From Lyngbya sp. HA4199-MV5 (GTDB taxonomy: Bacteria > Cyanobacteriota > Cyanobacteriia > Leptolyngbyales > Leptolyngbyaceae), in NCBI GenBank assembly GCA_019359375.1, contig JAHHHL010000037.1, forward strand, positions 1 through 64,000: a stretch of DNA of 64,000 bases. Direction: 5' to 3'. The position numbers were made by a program, and so were the translations under genes. A model generated the notes under the pieces. That model ran no database searches. It was not told the origin of the DNA and worked only from the letters and a program-made list of their open reading frames with translations. Below are positions 33,724 to 43,401 of the stretch, in pieces. Every line of letters begins with the position of its first letter. The stretch's first letter is position 1.

Positions 33724-35238
33724 TTAAGGCTGGTGCCCTCGTGGCGGAAAAACCTGCACAGGCGGATGAAAGACAGGTTGGGGAAAGACCCCATCAACGC
33801 CACCTTGCTGAGGTTGGTAGGGATCTCCTGGCAGTTGAGCATAGCGCTCTGGAGGATTGGTATTGTGGCGGATGTCGATCGCTTGAAAAGTCTGAACTGT
33901 GTTAAACCCAGGAATCATAGCCTGATTACGATCGCAAAGAATATCGCTGACGTACTGACCATAGGCTGCTGGCTCGATCGCGTTCACATCCCTGGGCAAG
34001 TAAATGGGCACATGATGGTGCAGGTAATAATAGCCCCCGGTTTCGTACCATTCAGATTTCAGGTTCAAAACGGCACTCACGTTGGGTTGCCTGGAAAGAT
34101 AGAGATACCCCTGTAGCAATGGGTTTCTGCTGGTGAGAACCGTGGTATCGAAAATGCTGAAGCACGTATAAGCCACCAAAAGCACGGCTAAAAGTTGGGG
34201 AAGACGACCATATTTGTGAGGATATCTGCGGCAAAATTGCTGGAGGTTGCCATAGGCGATCGCGGTCAGCAACAGGCAAAGTGGTATAGCCGCGAATACA
34301 AAGCGATATTCTTTATGAGCAATGAATGAATGAGTGAACAGAATACTCGCTAAAAGACTAAGCCATAGTGCCAATAAAGGGACTCGTTTTTTGATTGCCA
34401 GGACAATGCTAAGCGGAAAAATCCCCGCCGAAGCAAGCGTCAGCTTACTGAAATAGTAAAGAAAAGGGTCTTTGCCAAAGATGCTGCTGACTCCATAGAC
34501 CTGGTTATATAAGTAATTTTGATAATAGCTGCCAAACCATAGACCCCAGGTCAAATAGTCGAAATAGCCCACCAAACCCAAGGTGACGACAAATGCCGCC
34601 GCCGCGATCGCCAGTTGACGGAGCTGCGATCGCCAAAGCACCAGCATGGCAACGCTCACAATCACAATGGCAGGCGCATACTGTAACCGTAGGGCGATCG
34701 TGCCTGCACTCATCACGCCTAACCCCAATGCGGTTTGCCAGCGAGGGCGGCTGACTAGACAAACCAGCGCACCGACCGTCAGATAGGTGGCGAGACATTC
34801 GGGGGTTGGCTTTTGGGCAAACACCAACAATTCATACCAAAAACAGGCAATGACCGCCGCCGCCCGACCTACAGACTCAGAAACCACTCGCCCCAGAGCA
34901 TACAGCCCATAAATCAACGAAAGAGACAGCAAACAGAGGATTGATTTAATGAATGGAATGTAGATATCGGGACTATCGAGCTGAAGTGCCTTAATGAGCC
35001 TCAGGGGGATGGATAACGCGATCGGAATGATCAAGCTACGGATACCAAAGCGGTATTCCCAGGGAATATAGCCGTAACCAAACACCATGCGGTGGGCTTG
35101 TTCTAGATACTGAAAAATCTCATCTGGGTGATACCCCCGATCGGAGAAGAAGACCAATACCAGGCGCAAAAATAGCCCGATCGCGGCTACAGCATGGATA
35201 TAACTCCACCAGGGTTGCTTTTCGGAAGGATGATTCAC
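33724..35238 (-). CDS. GT22-family (ALG9/PIG-B-like) membrane glycosyltransferase
   Basis: 504 aa with about ten membrane helices. It has the first-loop acidic motif HPDEIFQYLEQAHRM (~37-51) with IPWEYRFGIRSL (~58-69) and the HKEYRF motif (~308-313), both typical of GT22 mannosyltransferases. These use lipid-linked sugars; in bacteria the acceptor is usually unknown. The C-terminal ~120 residues are soluble, with Pro/Gln-rich end. Next to csaB, so a role in surface glycan or lipoglycan is reasonable. Confidence 0.82.
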   Translation of the reverse strand: MNHPSEKQPWWSYIHAVAAIGLFLRLVLVFFSDRGYHPDEIFQYLEQAHRMVFGYGYIPWEYRFGIRSLIIPIALSIPLRLIKALQLDSPDIYIPFIKSILCLLSLSLIYGLYALGRVVSESVGRAAAVIACFWYELLVFAQKPTPECLATYLTVGALVCLVSRPRWQTALGLGVMSAGTIALRLQYAPAIVIVSVAMLVLWRSQLRQLAIAAAAFVVTLGLVGYFDYLTWGLWFGSYYQNYLYNQVYGVSSIFGKDPFLYYFSKLTLASAGIFPLSIVLAIKKRVPLLALWLSLLASILFTHSFIAHKEYRFVFAAIPLCLLLTAIAYGNLQQFCRRYPHKYGRLPQLLAVLLVAYTCFSIFDTTVLTSRNPLLQGYLYLSRQPNVSAVLNLKSEWYETGGYYYLHHHVPIYLPRDVNAIEPAAYGQYVSDILCDRNQAMIPGFNTVQTFQAIDIRHNTNPPERYAQLPGDPYQPQQGGVDGVFPQPVFHPPVQVFPPRGHQP

Positions 35239-35426
35239 ACGGTACTAAAGCGATGGGATGACAGAATTTCTAAAGCAGTGCAATTGACCTGATTGCGACT
35301 AAATTGTACGTCCCAAAGGATTATACGTCCCAAAAGATTATTGAGTCATCGCCCTGCCCCTTTCTCGCTTTTCGCCACTAAGCCAAGTAAAATACAACCT
35401 GCGACGATCGCCCAAAGGCAACTGAG

Positions 35427-36455
35427 ATGGATTATCGAGAGGCGGGTGTTGACGTTGAGGCTGGGCGGGCGTTTGTGCAGCGCATCCGCAGTATGGTACA
35501 CAGCACCACGCGACCAGAGGTTTTGGGCAATTTTGGTGGCTTTAGTGGGCTGTTTCAGCTTCCCACTGGATACCAGGAGCCTGTATTGGTGTCTGGGACA
35601 GATGGGGTGGGAACCAAGCTGAAGCTGGCTCACAGCCTCGATCGCCACGAAACTGTAGGCATTGATCTCGTTGCCATGTGCGTGAATGATGTCCTCACCT
35701 GTGGCGCAGAGCCGCTGTTTTTTTTGGATTATTTAGCCACAGGTAAACTCAATGCAGAGCAATTGGCGCAAGTCGTAGCAGGTATTACAGAGGGTTGCAA
35801 GCAGGCAGGCTGTGCATTGCTGGGCGGCGAAACCGCAGAAATGCCAGGGTTCTATCAACCGGGAGAATACGATCTAGCAGGCTTCTGCGTGGGCATTGTG
35901 GAGAAAAGTGCCATTCTGGATGGGTCGCAGGTGAAGATAGGCGATGTGGCGATCGGGCTGGCGAGTCAGGGCATTCACAGCAACGGCTTTAGCCTGGTCA
36001 GAAAGATCGTGGACGATCGGGGCTACGATTGGGGCGATCGTCCAGACAGCTTCAATGGCGAGAGTCTGGGTGACATCTTGCTCACGCCCACACAGATTTA
36101 CGTCAAACCGATTCTAGGAGCCTTAAAGCAGGGACTCCCCATTCATGGGATGGCACACATCACAGGTGGTGGACTGCCGGAGAATTTGCCGCGCTGTCTG
36201 GGTGCCGATCACGCGATCGCCGTCGATCCATCTACCTGGACGGTATTGCCCATTTTTCAGTGGCTCGCTGCCGAAGGAGAGGTTTCGCCGCGATCGATGT
36301 TTCATACCTTCAATATGGGCATCGGCTTTGTGGTGCTGGTGCCAGCCGATGAGGTCGCTACTACGATGCAGTATTTTGCCGATCAGAATGTGGCTGCTTA
36401 CGCGATCGGAGAAGTGATTGCTGGCAATGGCGACGTTGTGGGTTTACCGGAGTAA
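35427..36455 (+). CDS. purM: Phosphoribosylformylglycinamidine cyclo-ligase (AIR synthetase)
   Basis: 342 aa, normal length. PurM makes AIR from FGAM with ATP in purine synthesis. Signatures: [13 protein letters not shown] start, [17 protein letters not shown] (~53-69), [32 protein letters not shown] (~130-142), [20 protein letters not shown], and [14 protein letters not shown]. rsmA begins 4 bp after the stop, so the two are probably translated together. Start at ATG 35427. Confidence 0.96.
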   Translation: MDYREAGVDVEAGRAFVQRIRSMVHSTTRPEVLGNFGGFSGLFQLPTGYQEPVLVSGTDGVGTKLKLAHSLDRHETVGIDLVAMCVNDVLTCGAEPLFFLDYLATGKLNAEQLAQVVAGITEGCKQAGCALLGGETAEMPGFYQPGEYDLAGFCVGIVEKSAILDGSQVKIGDVAIGLASQGIHSNGFSLVRKIVDDRGYDWGDRPDSFNGESLGDILLTPTQIYVKPILGALKQGLPIHGMAHITGGGLPENLPRCLGADHAIAVDPSTWTVLPIFQWLAAEGEVSPRSMFHTFNMGIGFVVLVPADEVATTMQYFADQNVAAYAIGEVIAGNGDVVGLPE

Positions 36456-36459
36456 CCCT

Positions 36460-37278
36460 GTGCCCCAACCACGTAAAAAGTTTGCCCAACACTGGCTCCG
36501 TAGCGAAAAAGCCCTCAACAGCATTGTGAGTGCCGCCGCGCTAAGTGAAAGCGATCGTGTCCTCGAAATTGGTCCCGGTACAGGCATCCTCACCCGGCAA
36601 CTGTTGGCGCTGGCGCAAGTCGTCGTTGCAGTGGAAATCGATCGAGATTTATGTGAGCTATTAGTTAAAAAGCTGGGTAAATTCGAGCACTTTTTGCTGC
36701 TGCAAGACGACTTTCTCGTGACCGATCTCGATCGCTTACTCGCACCGTCTCCAGAATTCCAAAACCCCAATAAAGTCGTTGCCAATATTCCCTATAACAT
36801 TACAGGTCCCATCATCGAAAAACTGCTGGGCACGATCGCGGCTCCCAACCCCAAGCCCTTTGACGCGATCGTGCTGCTTGTCCAAAAAGAAGTGGCACTA
36901 CGCCTGTGCAGCAAGCCCGGTTCCACCCATTTCGGCGCGCTGTCTGTGCGAGTGCAGTATCTCGCCGAATGCCAGTTTATTTGTGATGTCCCTGCCAAAG
37001 CCTTTCAACCGCCGCCCAAAGTCGATTCTGCCGTCATTCGCCTACTCCCGCGCTCCAACATTACCCCTGCCCACAATCCGCGCCATTTGGAAACGATCGT
37101 CAAGGCAGGCTTTGGCAGCAAGCGCAAAATGTTACGCAATAATCTGAAAAGCTTAGTAGAGGGCGATCGGCTCACCCACTTACTGGAACAATTAAACGTA
37201 AACCCCCAAGTCCGTGCCGAAGATCTGAGCGTCGAGCAATGGGTTTCGTTAAGCAATCAATTGCAAGAACGTGATTAG
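36460..37278 (+). CDS. rsmA: 16S rRNA (adenine1518-N6/adenine1519-N6) dimethyltransferase
   Basis: 272 aa from GTG 36460, with GGAG 7 nt upstream inside the end of purM; upstream in-frame ATG lies within purM and is less likely. RsmA (KsgA) dimethylates two adenines near the 3' end of 16S rRNA during 30S assembly. Signatures: RKKFAQHWL, VLEIGPGTGILTRQLL (SAM site), VEIDRDL, the catalytic NIPYNITGPI, and a C-terminal helical domain (FGSKRKMLRNNLKSL). Often paired with ispE in other bacteria; here ispE is 22 kb away. Confidence 0.96.
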   Translation: MPQPRKKFAQHWLRSEKALNSIVSAAALSESDRVLEIGPGTGILTRQLLALAQVVVAVEIDRDLCELLVKKLGKFEHFLLLQDDFLVTDLDRLLAPSPEFQNPNKVVANIPYNITGPIIEKLLGTIAAPNPKPFDAIVLLVQKEVALRLCSKPGSTHFGALSVRVQYLAECQFICDVPAKAFQPPPKVDSAVIRLLPRSNITPAHNPRHLETIVKAGFGSKRKMLRNNLKSLVEGDRLTHLLEQLNVNPQVRAEDLSVEQWVSLSNQLQERD

Positions 37279-37680
37279 TAGAGGGCAGAAGGCAGAAGGT
37301 GAGGATGTTTTTGGTTGTTAGTTGTTAGTTGTTAGAAGAAGCTGGGGGTCAGGAGTCAGAAGGTGAGGAAGTTTTTGGTTGTTAGTTGTTAGAAGAAGCT
37401 GGGGGTCAGGAGCCAGGAGTCTGGAGTTAGGAGTCAGAATGAACTCAAAACTTTCATCCTTCATCCTTCTGCTTGGCGGTCAGCTATCAGCGGTCAGCGT
37501 GGGGAGTTATTAGTTGTTGGTTTTTGGTTGTTAGTGCATGAGGTGTTCCTGACTCCTTCTAAAAACTAAAAACTAAAAACCAAAAACTCCTTTGCCCTCA
37601 TCCCTCATCCCCTGCCTCTCCTGCTTCCCCTGCTCCCCCTCCCCTCCCTTCCCCCTCTCTCCTCTCTCCTCCCTTCTGCC
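37279..37680. repeat. STRR-filled region between rsmA and the dnaA leader
   Basis: Successive runs of GGCAGAA, GTTAGTT, GGAGTCAG, AAAACTAAA and CTCCCCT-type units. Parts at 37303-37338 and 37360-37401 are near-copies of each other (AGGATGTTTTTGGTTGTTAG; AGGAAGTTTTTGGTTGTTAG). No gene seen. Confidence 0.85.
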
Positions 37681-38192
37681 GTCTTAAATTCTAAAGATGG
37701 TCTAAGTGCTATCGTTTGCTTGTGGAAAATCGGGTAAACTGCTCTTCTGCTTACGAAATAGGGAGTCAATTTTGTCACCGATCGCGCGGCTTTAAGCTCG
37801 TCAGAGATTGAATGACGGTGCTATTGATCGTTGCTACGCAATGGTTACGGCAGAACGGTTAACAATACGGTGATTGTCTGCAAAGCAGTTCTGTCGCTCA
37901 GGGGTAACTTTACCTGGAGCCGATCGACTCCAGCAAGATCTGATACGCTACTACTAAACTACTTCAATAAACATAAACGCTATATGTAGATTTTCGTCTC
38001 TAGTTTAATGAAGCTCTGACGCAAAGTAGATTGGCTCATTTCGGACTTGCAATTCAGCTCATTTCGGTGCATCGTTTGAGGGCAACGTAGAGAGAGTGGG
38101 GTCATGCAGCGCTTGCAGCCCATTGAAGGAAATCGGGTTCTCCGGTTTGCCTTGGTTTAGTGATGCCATTTACGGGTAAGAGGTGAGGATTC
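37681..38192. promoter_or_regulatory. dnaA upstream region
   Basis: About 510 bp without a gene before dnaA. It carries one perfect cyanobacterial-type DnaA box (37721-37729, below) and presumably the dnaA promoter and a long leader. The ribosome site AGGTGAGG (38181-38188) precedes the GTG start. Too few DnaA boxes are seen to call a replication origin. Confidence 0.55.
37721..37729 (-). promoter_or_regulatory. DnaA box (TTTTCCACA on the minus strand)
   Basis: Plus strand reads TGTGGAAAA, the complement of TTTTCCACA, which matches the DnaA-box consensus reported for cyanobacteria. It lies about 465 bp before the dnaA start, so autoregulation is possible. Confidence 0.5.
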
Positions 38193-39593
38193 GTGGTCGA
38201 AATTACGCTCGAAAATCTTTGGATGCAGGTGCTGGAGCGCTTGCAAGTCCAGCTAAGTCGCCCTACCTTTGAAACCTGGATCAAAACGGCAGTGGCAGAG
38301 CAGTTGGATGACAATTGCCTGGTGATCCGCACCCCTAACCCCTTTGCCCGGAATTGGCTGCAAAAGTACTACATCAAAACGATCGCCGAAGTGGTACAGG
38401 AAGTCATGGGGCACCCGATCGACATCCACATCACGATCGCCCAGGGCGACGATGCCACTACCGAGAATGGCGATATATTCTGGCCCCTCCCTTCTCACGA
38501 GAGCTTTGTCGATCCCCCGTCAGTGCCTCAACCCGCTGCCCCAACCAATGGCAACAGTGCGCGGAGTGATTTGAACTCTAAATACGTGTTTTCACGGCTG
38601 GTTGTAGGTTCCAACAACCGGATGGCACACGCTGCTTCTCTCGCGGTTGCAGAGTCTCCTGGACGGGAGTTCAATCCTCTGTTTCTATGCGGTGGTGTTG
38701 GGCTGGGTAAGACGCACCTGATGCAGGCGATCGGGCACTATCGGCTGGAAATCTGCTCCACCTCGCGTATCGTCTACGTCTCCACAGAACAGTTTACAAA
38801 TGACCTGATTACAGCCATTCGTAAAGATAGTCGCCAGAGCTTTCAGGAGCGCTATCGGGCTGTAGATGTGCTGCTGGTGGATGACATCCAGTTCATTGAA
38901 GGCAAGGAGTATACGCAGGAAGAGTTTTTTCATACCTTCAACACATTGCACGAGACGGGTAAGCAAGTGGTGCTGGCATCCGATCGCCCGCCCAACCAGA
39001 TCCCTCGCCTACAAGAACGTCTCTGTTCGCGCTTTTCAATGGGTCTGATTGCGGACATTCAGCCGCCCGACCTGGAGACCCGCATGGCGATTCTGCAAAA
39101 GAAAGCCGAGTACGAAAACATGCGCCTGCCGCGTGAAGTGATTGAGTACATCGCCTCCAGCTACACCAACAACATTCGTGAACTGGAAGGAGCGCTGATT
39201 CGAGCCGTTGCCTACATTTCTATTTCGGGACTGCCCATGACGGTAGAGAATATTTCGCCCGTCCTCAATCCTCCTGTAGAAAAAGTAGAAGCCACTCCCG
39301 AAGCGGTGATTCTGGCGATCGCCGAAGCCTTTGATGTATCGGTCGATGATCTGAAAGGTAGTTCCCGTCGTCGCGAAATCAGCGTCGCTCGTCAGATTGG
39401 CATGTACCTGATGCGGCACCACACCGACCTGAGCTTGCCCAAAATTGGTGAAGAATTCGGCGGCAAAGACCACACCACCGTCATGTATAGCTGCGACAAA
39501 ATTGCTCAGCTTAAAGAAAGCGATCCCAGCATGGCGCAAACATTACGGCAACTGGGTGATCGGATTAATCACGCCAGCCAAACGCGGAAGTAA
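38193..39593 (+). CDS. dnaA: Chromosomal replication initiator protein DnaA
   Basis: 466 aa from GTG 38193. Domain I (1-85; [20 protein letters not shown]), a variable linker (about 86-130), the AAA+ domain with Walker [10 protein letters not shown] (~167-175), Walker [14 protein letters not shown] (~228-240) and sensor motif [19 protein letters not shown], then the DNA-binding domain IV with [11 protein letters not shown] (~424-434). It opens the replication origin, although many cyanobacteria tolerate its loss. dnaN is not adjacent: the flanking genes are rsmA and a lipoprotein gene. Confidence 0.97.
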   Translation: MVEITLENLWMQVLERLQVQLSRPTFETWIKTAVAEQLDDNCLVIRTPNPFARNWLQKYYIKTIAEVVQEVMGHPIDIHITIAQGDDATTENGDIFWPLPSHESFVDPPSVPQPAAPTNGNSARSDLNSKYVFSRLVVGSNNRMAHAASLAVAESPGREFNPLFLCGGVGLGKTHLMQAIGHYRLEICSTSRIVYVSTEQFTNDLITAIRKDSRQSFQERYRAVDVLLVDDIQFIEGKEYTQEEFFHTFNTLHETGKQVVLASDRPPNQIPRLQERLCSRFSMGLIADIQPPDLETRMAILQKKAEYENMRLPREVIEYIASSYTNNIRELEGALIRAVAYISISGLPMTVENISPVLNPPVEKVEATPEAVILAIAEAFDVSVDDLKGSSRRREISVARQIGMYLMRHHTDLSLPKIGEEFGGKDHTTVMYSCDKIAQLKESDPSMAQTLRQLGDRINHASQTRK

Positions 39594-39795
39594 GGCAGAG
39601 GGCAGGAGGCAGAAGGCAGTCCAAGGTTAGGGCTAGGTTTTGCGATAAACTGCTATGCAGAAGCAAACACAGCCTAACCAAAATAATGATTTGTCAGCTA
39701 ACCTGCCCTGCAAGCGCATAGAAGTTAATATTTTGCCTTAGGAGAGGCATAGCTCCTCTGCTTCGTTATAGCCAATTACTATTTATCTAATTTCT

Positions 39796-40698
39796 ATGCC
39801 TTTAGCAACGCGAGTCAAGCACTTTCTCTTATTACTGGGATTAGCCTTATTAGTGTCGGGTTGTTACGACGTTGATCTGCTAAACATTGAACTCAAGGAG
39901 GATCTATCTAGTAACGTAACATTCATTGTGAGTCCACTTGGATCTCCCGAAGCAAGAAAAGATTGGACTCAACAACAAAAAGATGATTTCACTAAAGGTA
40001 TAAGCCAGGAATTTGAAAAGTGCAGCTTCAAAGTGCAACGAAATCTTAAGTATGATTCAGATGGTATCAGTGGAAGCCAAAGCTTTTCTGCGCTAGCAGA
40101 GTTAGAGCAAGCAATAAACTGCCTCAGCTTTACAGGATCACAGATAGCACCCATCCAAATAAAACTCCCTGAGAAATTAGAAAATCTCTTTCAAAATACT
40201 TACAAGTTTCAAATTGATCTAAGAAGTCCTCACATGCTTGCTGCATCAGGTGGTTACAGGGAATTGCTTCAACCACTAAATGAGCTTCGTATCCTAATGC
40301 CGGGGAAAATTGCTGAAGTTAGTATAAAAAATGAATCTCCTACTGTAAGAATTACAAGAACAAGCAACTCATCTCAATCCGCAAGCTTTCAGGTCTCTAG
40401 GCTGAATCTAAAAGGGAAAGATCTAGTTAACTACTATAAGTTGATTGGCTTCGATTCATCAGGGGTTGATGTTGAAAATCTTCAAGAAACTCAAAAAGCT
40501 TTTGAGAAGCAGACAGGTGTGGATGTGAATGACTCCAAAATGCTTCATGCATACATTGATAGCAAAATACCTCCTTTTACTTCAATTATAATTAGTTCCA
40601 ATAAAGCGAAAGTTGATATTGCAATCGTTGTTGCAATCGTTGGCGCTATTTTAACAGCTATTGCTACCATTATTCCTACCTTTATCAGTAAAAAATGA
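39796..40698 (+). CDS. Lipoprotein with C-terminal membrane helix, unknown function
   Basis: 300 aa. Signal with lipobox LVSGC (Cys ~23), then a soluble body and a C-terminal hydrophobic helix (VDIAIVVAIVGAILTAIATI, ~274-293) ending in a short Lys-rich tail. Double anchoring of this kind is seen in LppM-like proteins; I cannot assign it firmly. The gene is AT-richer than its neighbours and has no HIP1 site, hinting at acquisition. Start ATG 39796. Confidence 0.72.
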   Translation: MPLATRVKHFLLLLGLALLVSGCYDVDLLNIELKEDLSSNVTFIVSPLGSPEARKDWTQQQKDDFTKGISQEFEKCSFKVQRNLKYDSDGISGSQSFSALAELEQAINCLSFTGSQIAPIQIKLPEKLENLFQNTYKFQIDLRSPHMLAASGGYRELLQPLNELRILMPGKIAEVSIKNESPTVRITRTSNSSQSASFQVSRLNLKGKDLVNYYKLIGFDSSGVDVENLQETQKAFEKQTGVDVNDSKMLHAYIDSKIPPFTSIIISSNKAKVDIAIVVAIVGAILTAIATIIPTFISKK

Positions 40699-40877
40699 GA
40701 CTATTCAGATACTAGAAATGACTGTTGACGAAGCTTGAGTACCGAAAGTAGCTCTGCTTCTACTCTAATTTTCTCGCGCTAATTAGCTGATTGGCGATAT
40801 GAACAACACCCTTCGTAGCTCATAACTCCTTTCGCTTTCCGTCTTGCCATGCCTCTCCAGCTTAATTGCGCTCTTTC

Positions 40878-41702
40878 TCAATCTTGCTGGGTGGAAAATT
40901 GACGTGCCCCGATCGCCGAGAGCACGATCGCCGCTAATAGCAGCACGGGAACGACGTACCAGGGAAACTGAGTCAGGGGCAAGTAAGCTGCGGCTCGAAG
41001 TCCCAGGCTGGTGTAGGTTAATGGCAGTAGGTAGACAATGACTTTCAGGGCGATCGGCAGCGTGACGGGGTCAAAAAAGGTTGCGCCTAAGAAAGACATC
41101 GGCACGATCACAAAGTTGTTGTAGATGCCGACGCTTTCTAACGATTTGACATTTAGCCCGACGATGACACCCAGCGCAGAAAAGACGGCGCAGTTAAGCA
41201 GCAGCACCAGCAGAAACAGCGGGTTTAGAAAGCTCCACACTTTGCCTGTGCAGAGAATGGCAACCAGAATGACCGAACCAGCCGTGAGCATCCCTCTTAC
41301 AATGCCTGCCATCATTTTGCCAACGTGCAGCGCCAGCGGATGGACGGGCATCAACAGCATTTCTTCAAAGGTTTTGGTGAAGAGGCGATCGCCACAAATC
41401 GAAAACGTCGTGCCGCCAAAGCTAATCACCATCGACGAGAGTGCTACCATCCCCGGCAGAATGAACTGCAAGTAGTTGTCCCCCGCTGACGGCTTCATGG
41501 CAGAATCCAACGCGCTCCCCAAGCCCAGCCCAAACCCCACAATGTAGATCAGCGGCGATACAAGACCAGAGGCAATGACCTGCACCAGCCGCACTCGCAG
41601 ATCTAACCAATCGCCCCAAAAAACGGTGATGGAATCGCTCCATAAGGTTTGAAGCGTGGAGCCAGCAGATGTTTGAAGCGGTAATCGCGTTTGAAGACTC
41701 AC
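40878..41702 (-). CDS. ABC-2 type transporter permease
   Basis: 274 aa, six membrane helices. Family marks include RLVQVIASGLVSPLIYIVGF, YLQFILPGMVALSSM, TFEEMLLMPVHPLALHVGK and LTYTSLGLRAAAYLP. It resembles the NodJ/DrrB class that exports drugs, lipids or polysaccharide. No ATPase gene is adjacent on the same strand (the nearest, devA, belongs to another set), so its partner is elsewhere. Confidence 0.87.
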   Translation of the reverse strand: MSLQTRLPLQTSAGSTLQTLWSDSITVFWGDWLDLRVRLVQVIASGLVSPLIYIVGFGLGLGSALDSAMKPSAGDNYLQFILPGMVALSSMVISFGGTTFSICGDRLFTKTFEEMLLMPVHPLALHVGKMMAGIVRGMLTAGSVILVAILCTGKVWSFLNPLFLLVLLLNCAVFSALGVIVGLNVKSLESVGIYNNFVIVPMSFLGATFFDPVTLPIALKVIVYLLPLTYTSLGLRAAAYLPLTQFPWYVVPVLLLAAIVLSAIGARQFSTQQD

Positions 41703-41740
41703 AGTTGAAAATTCACCGTTGAAGTTAGCGTTACATTCCC

Positions 41741-41838
41741 AGAACTTACGCAGTTTGAACTAAAACCTCGGAGGTTTGAGCTGCTGCGTGAGTCAATACC
41801 CAATCTTTGGTTGAAACCTCCGAGGTTTGGTAAGTTCT
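41741..41838. repeat. Small inverted-repeat element (98 bp)
   Basis: Outer arms AGAACTTAC (41741-41749) and GTAAGTTCT (41830-41838) are perfect inverted copies. Inside, AACCTCGGAGGTTT and AAACCTCCGAGGTTT are each palindromic and also pair with one another. Could be a non-autonomous element or a REP-like hairpin in the leader of the ABC-2 gene. Confidence 0.6.
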
Positions 41839-41878
41839 AGTTATCTTCAACGATTGTGGCATCTTTAAGGTGCTAGAA

Positions 41879-42511
41879 TCACAGCAAGGATTGTCGAAGT
41901 TCTCGCATCGCTACGCCAGTCCCTTGTTCAGACGCTGTTTGCAGGCAACGGGTTAGTAGCGATCGCACATCAACATCAGGAAACGATCGGCTGTTTGACT
42001 GCAACTGATACGCATCATTTTGTAGCTCATGAATCGTCAGTTGGTTCCGTTTGAACAGCCAAACTTCAGGTACACGATAGGGCAAGTAATCATTCACGTC
42101 AGAATAGGATGTGACATCAATTTCAATCACTAAATCGGGTGGTGGATCAATCCTCCAATCAAGGCGATCTTTGCCAACGGCTGCCTGCCAGCGATCGATA
42201 TAAAAACAATAATCAGGTTCAATGCCACTCTCTTCTGACAGTGACATCGTGATGGGTGTAAACGCTTCGTAGTTGCGATTTTGGCTGTCTAGTAAGATCG
42301 TCACAACATTTGCAATTAAATGAGCATCACGCCCATGTTTTGGCAGAGGACTCATCAGCAGAATTTCTCCGGGGCGGCGGTACTTGATGCGTGGAATAGA
42401 GCCATCACCCCGACTGGCGCAGAGGTCAAGGTAATCTTGCCAGGTGCCCGGTAGGTGAACCACGCTTCCCGGTGGCAATTGAATACGTTCGCTTGAAATG
42501 ACTGCATACAT
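41879..42511 (-). CDS. Uma2-family (DUF820) nuclease-fold protein
   Basis: 210 aa. Uma2 proteins are numerous in cyanobacteria and have a PD-(D/E)xK-like fold with no settled role. Marks: ILLMSPLPKHGRDAHLIANV, the acidic EPDYCFYI and PDLVIEIDVTS, and YRVPEVWLFKRNQLTIH. The putative catalytic residues (Asp in EPDYC, Glu in VIEID) are present. Another Uma2 gene lies at 55683. Confidence 0.88.
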   Translation of the reverse strand: MYAVISSERIQLPPGSVVHLPGTWQDYLDLCASRGDGSIPRIKYRRPGEILLMSPLPKHGRDAHLIANVVTILLDSQNRNYEAFTPITMSLSEESGIEPDYCFYIDRWQAAVGKDRLDWRIDPPPDLVIEIDVTSYSDVNDYLPYRVPEVWLFKRNQLTIHELQNDAYQLQSNSRSFPDVDVRSLLTRCLQTASEQGTGVAMRELRQSLL

Positions 42512-42601
42512 TGCTTTTCTTCCCGTTTGCCTTCCCGCTTTTCTTCTCGCTGATGCCGCTTAAAGTCACTATAGCGTGTGAATCAACTTACCTTTGCAGC
42601 C

Positions 42602-43309
42602 TTACAAGGGCGCGATCGCCGTTTCTCGATCGTAGACCAGACGACCATCTTCCATGTGGATCAGGCGATCGGCAATATCTAGAATGCGGTTGTCATGCGT
42701 CACCAGCAAAATCGCGCAGGCTTGTTCTTTAGCCAGCATTTGCATCAGTTCTACAATGTCGCGTCCCGATTGTTTATCCAGCGCCGCAGTTGGTTCGTCA
42801 GCGAGAATCAGTTTAGGGCGACTGACCAGGGCACGGGCGATCGCCACGCGCTGCTTTTGCCCACCAGAGAGTGCTTCTGGGTAATAATTGACGCGCTCTG
42901 CCAAGCCGACAGCCTGAAGCATGGCAATGGCTTTTTTCCGTCGCTCAACGGGCGGTATTGTGTTGTGAAGCTTGAGCGACATCGCCACATTTTCCCAGGC
43001 AGTCAGGCACTTGAGTAAGTTGTGCGATTGAAAGATAAAGCCAATCTGGTTTCGCACCTGCATCAGCTTGCGCTGGCTGGCACCCTTCAACTCTTGATCA
43101 AGAATCTTGAGACTGCCATCCTGCATTGCTCTCAGCGCACCAATCAGCGTCAGTAACGTCGTTTTGCCGCTTCCAGAAGGTCCAGTGAGGATGACAATTT
43201 CGCCCGGATTCACCTCAAGCTTGATATCGCTCAGCACAGGTTTTTGCAGTGTCCCTTTACCAAAGGTATGGTTCAGCGATCGAATGGCAATGACCGGAGT
43301 TTGCAGCAT
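42602..43309 (-). CDS. devA: DevA-type ABC exporter ATPase
   Basis: 235 aa from ATG 43309 (MLQTPVIAIRSLNHTF); the longer frame upstream is heptamer repeat. ATPase of a MacB/LolD-like exporter: Walker A GPSGSGKTT, Q-loop FQSHNLL, signature ALSGGQKQRVAIARAL, Walker B LILADEPTAALD, H-loop LLVTHD. It is the third gene of devB-devC-devA. In Nostoc DevBCA exports heterocyst glycolipids through TolC; relatives in other strains handle other envelope lipids. Confidence 0.92.
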   Translation of the reverse strand: MLQTPVIAIRSLNHTFGKGTLQKPVLSDIKLEVNPGEIVILTGPSGSGKTTLLTLIGALRAMQDGSLKILDQELKGASQRKLMQVRNQIGFIFQSHNLLKCLTAWENVAMSLKLHNTIPPVERRKKAIAMLQAVGLAERVNYYPEALSGGQKQRVAIARALVSRPKLILADEPTAALDKQSGRDIVELMQMLAKEQACAILLVTHDNRILDIADRLIHMEDGRLVYDRETAIAPL

Positions 43310-43337
43310 ACAGCAATCTTTAGGTGAGTAGATCTGT

Positions 43338-43389
43338 AAGGGGTCGGGAGTAGGGAGTGGGGAGTGGGGAGTAGGGAGTAGGGAGTGCT
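43338..43389. repeat. STRR heptamers between devC and devA
   Basis: About seven GGGAGTA/GGGGAGT units sit between the devC stop and the devA start, in what should be one transcript. Confidence 0.8.
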
Positions 43390-43401
43390 GTTCCAGTTCC
43401 C

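Noticed and set aside
37681-38192. Replication origin before dnaA
   Set aside because: Only one DnaA box could be found; origins usually have several.
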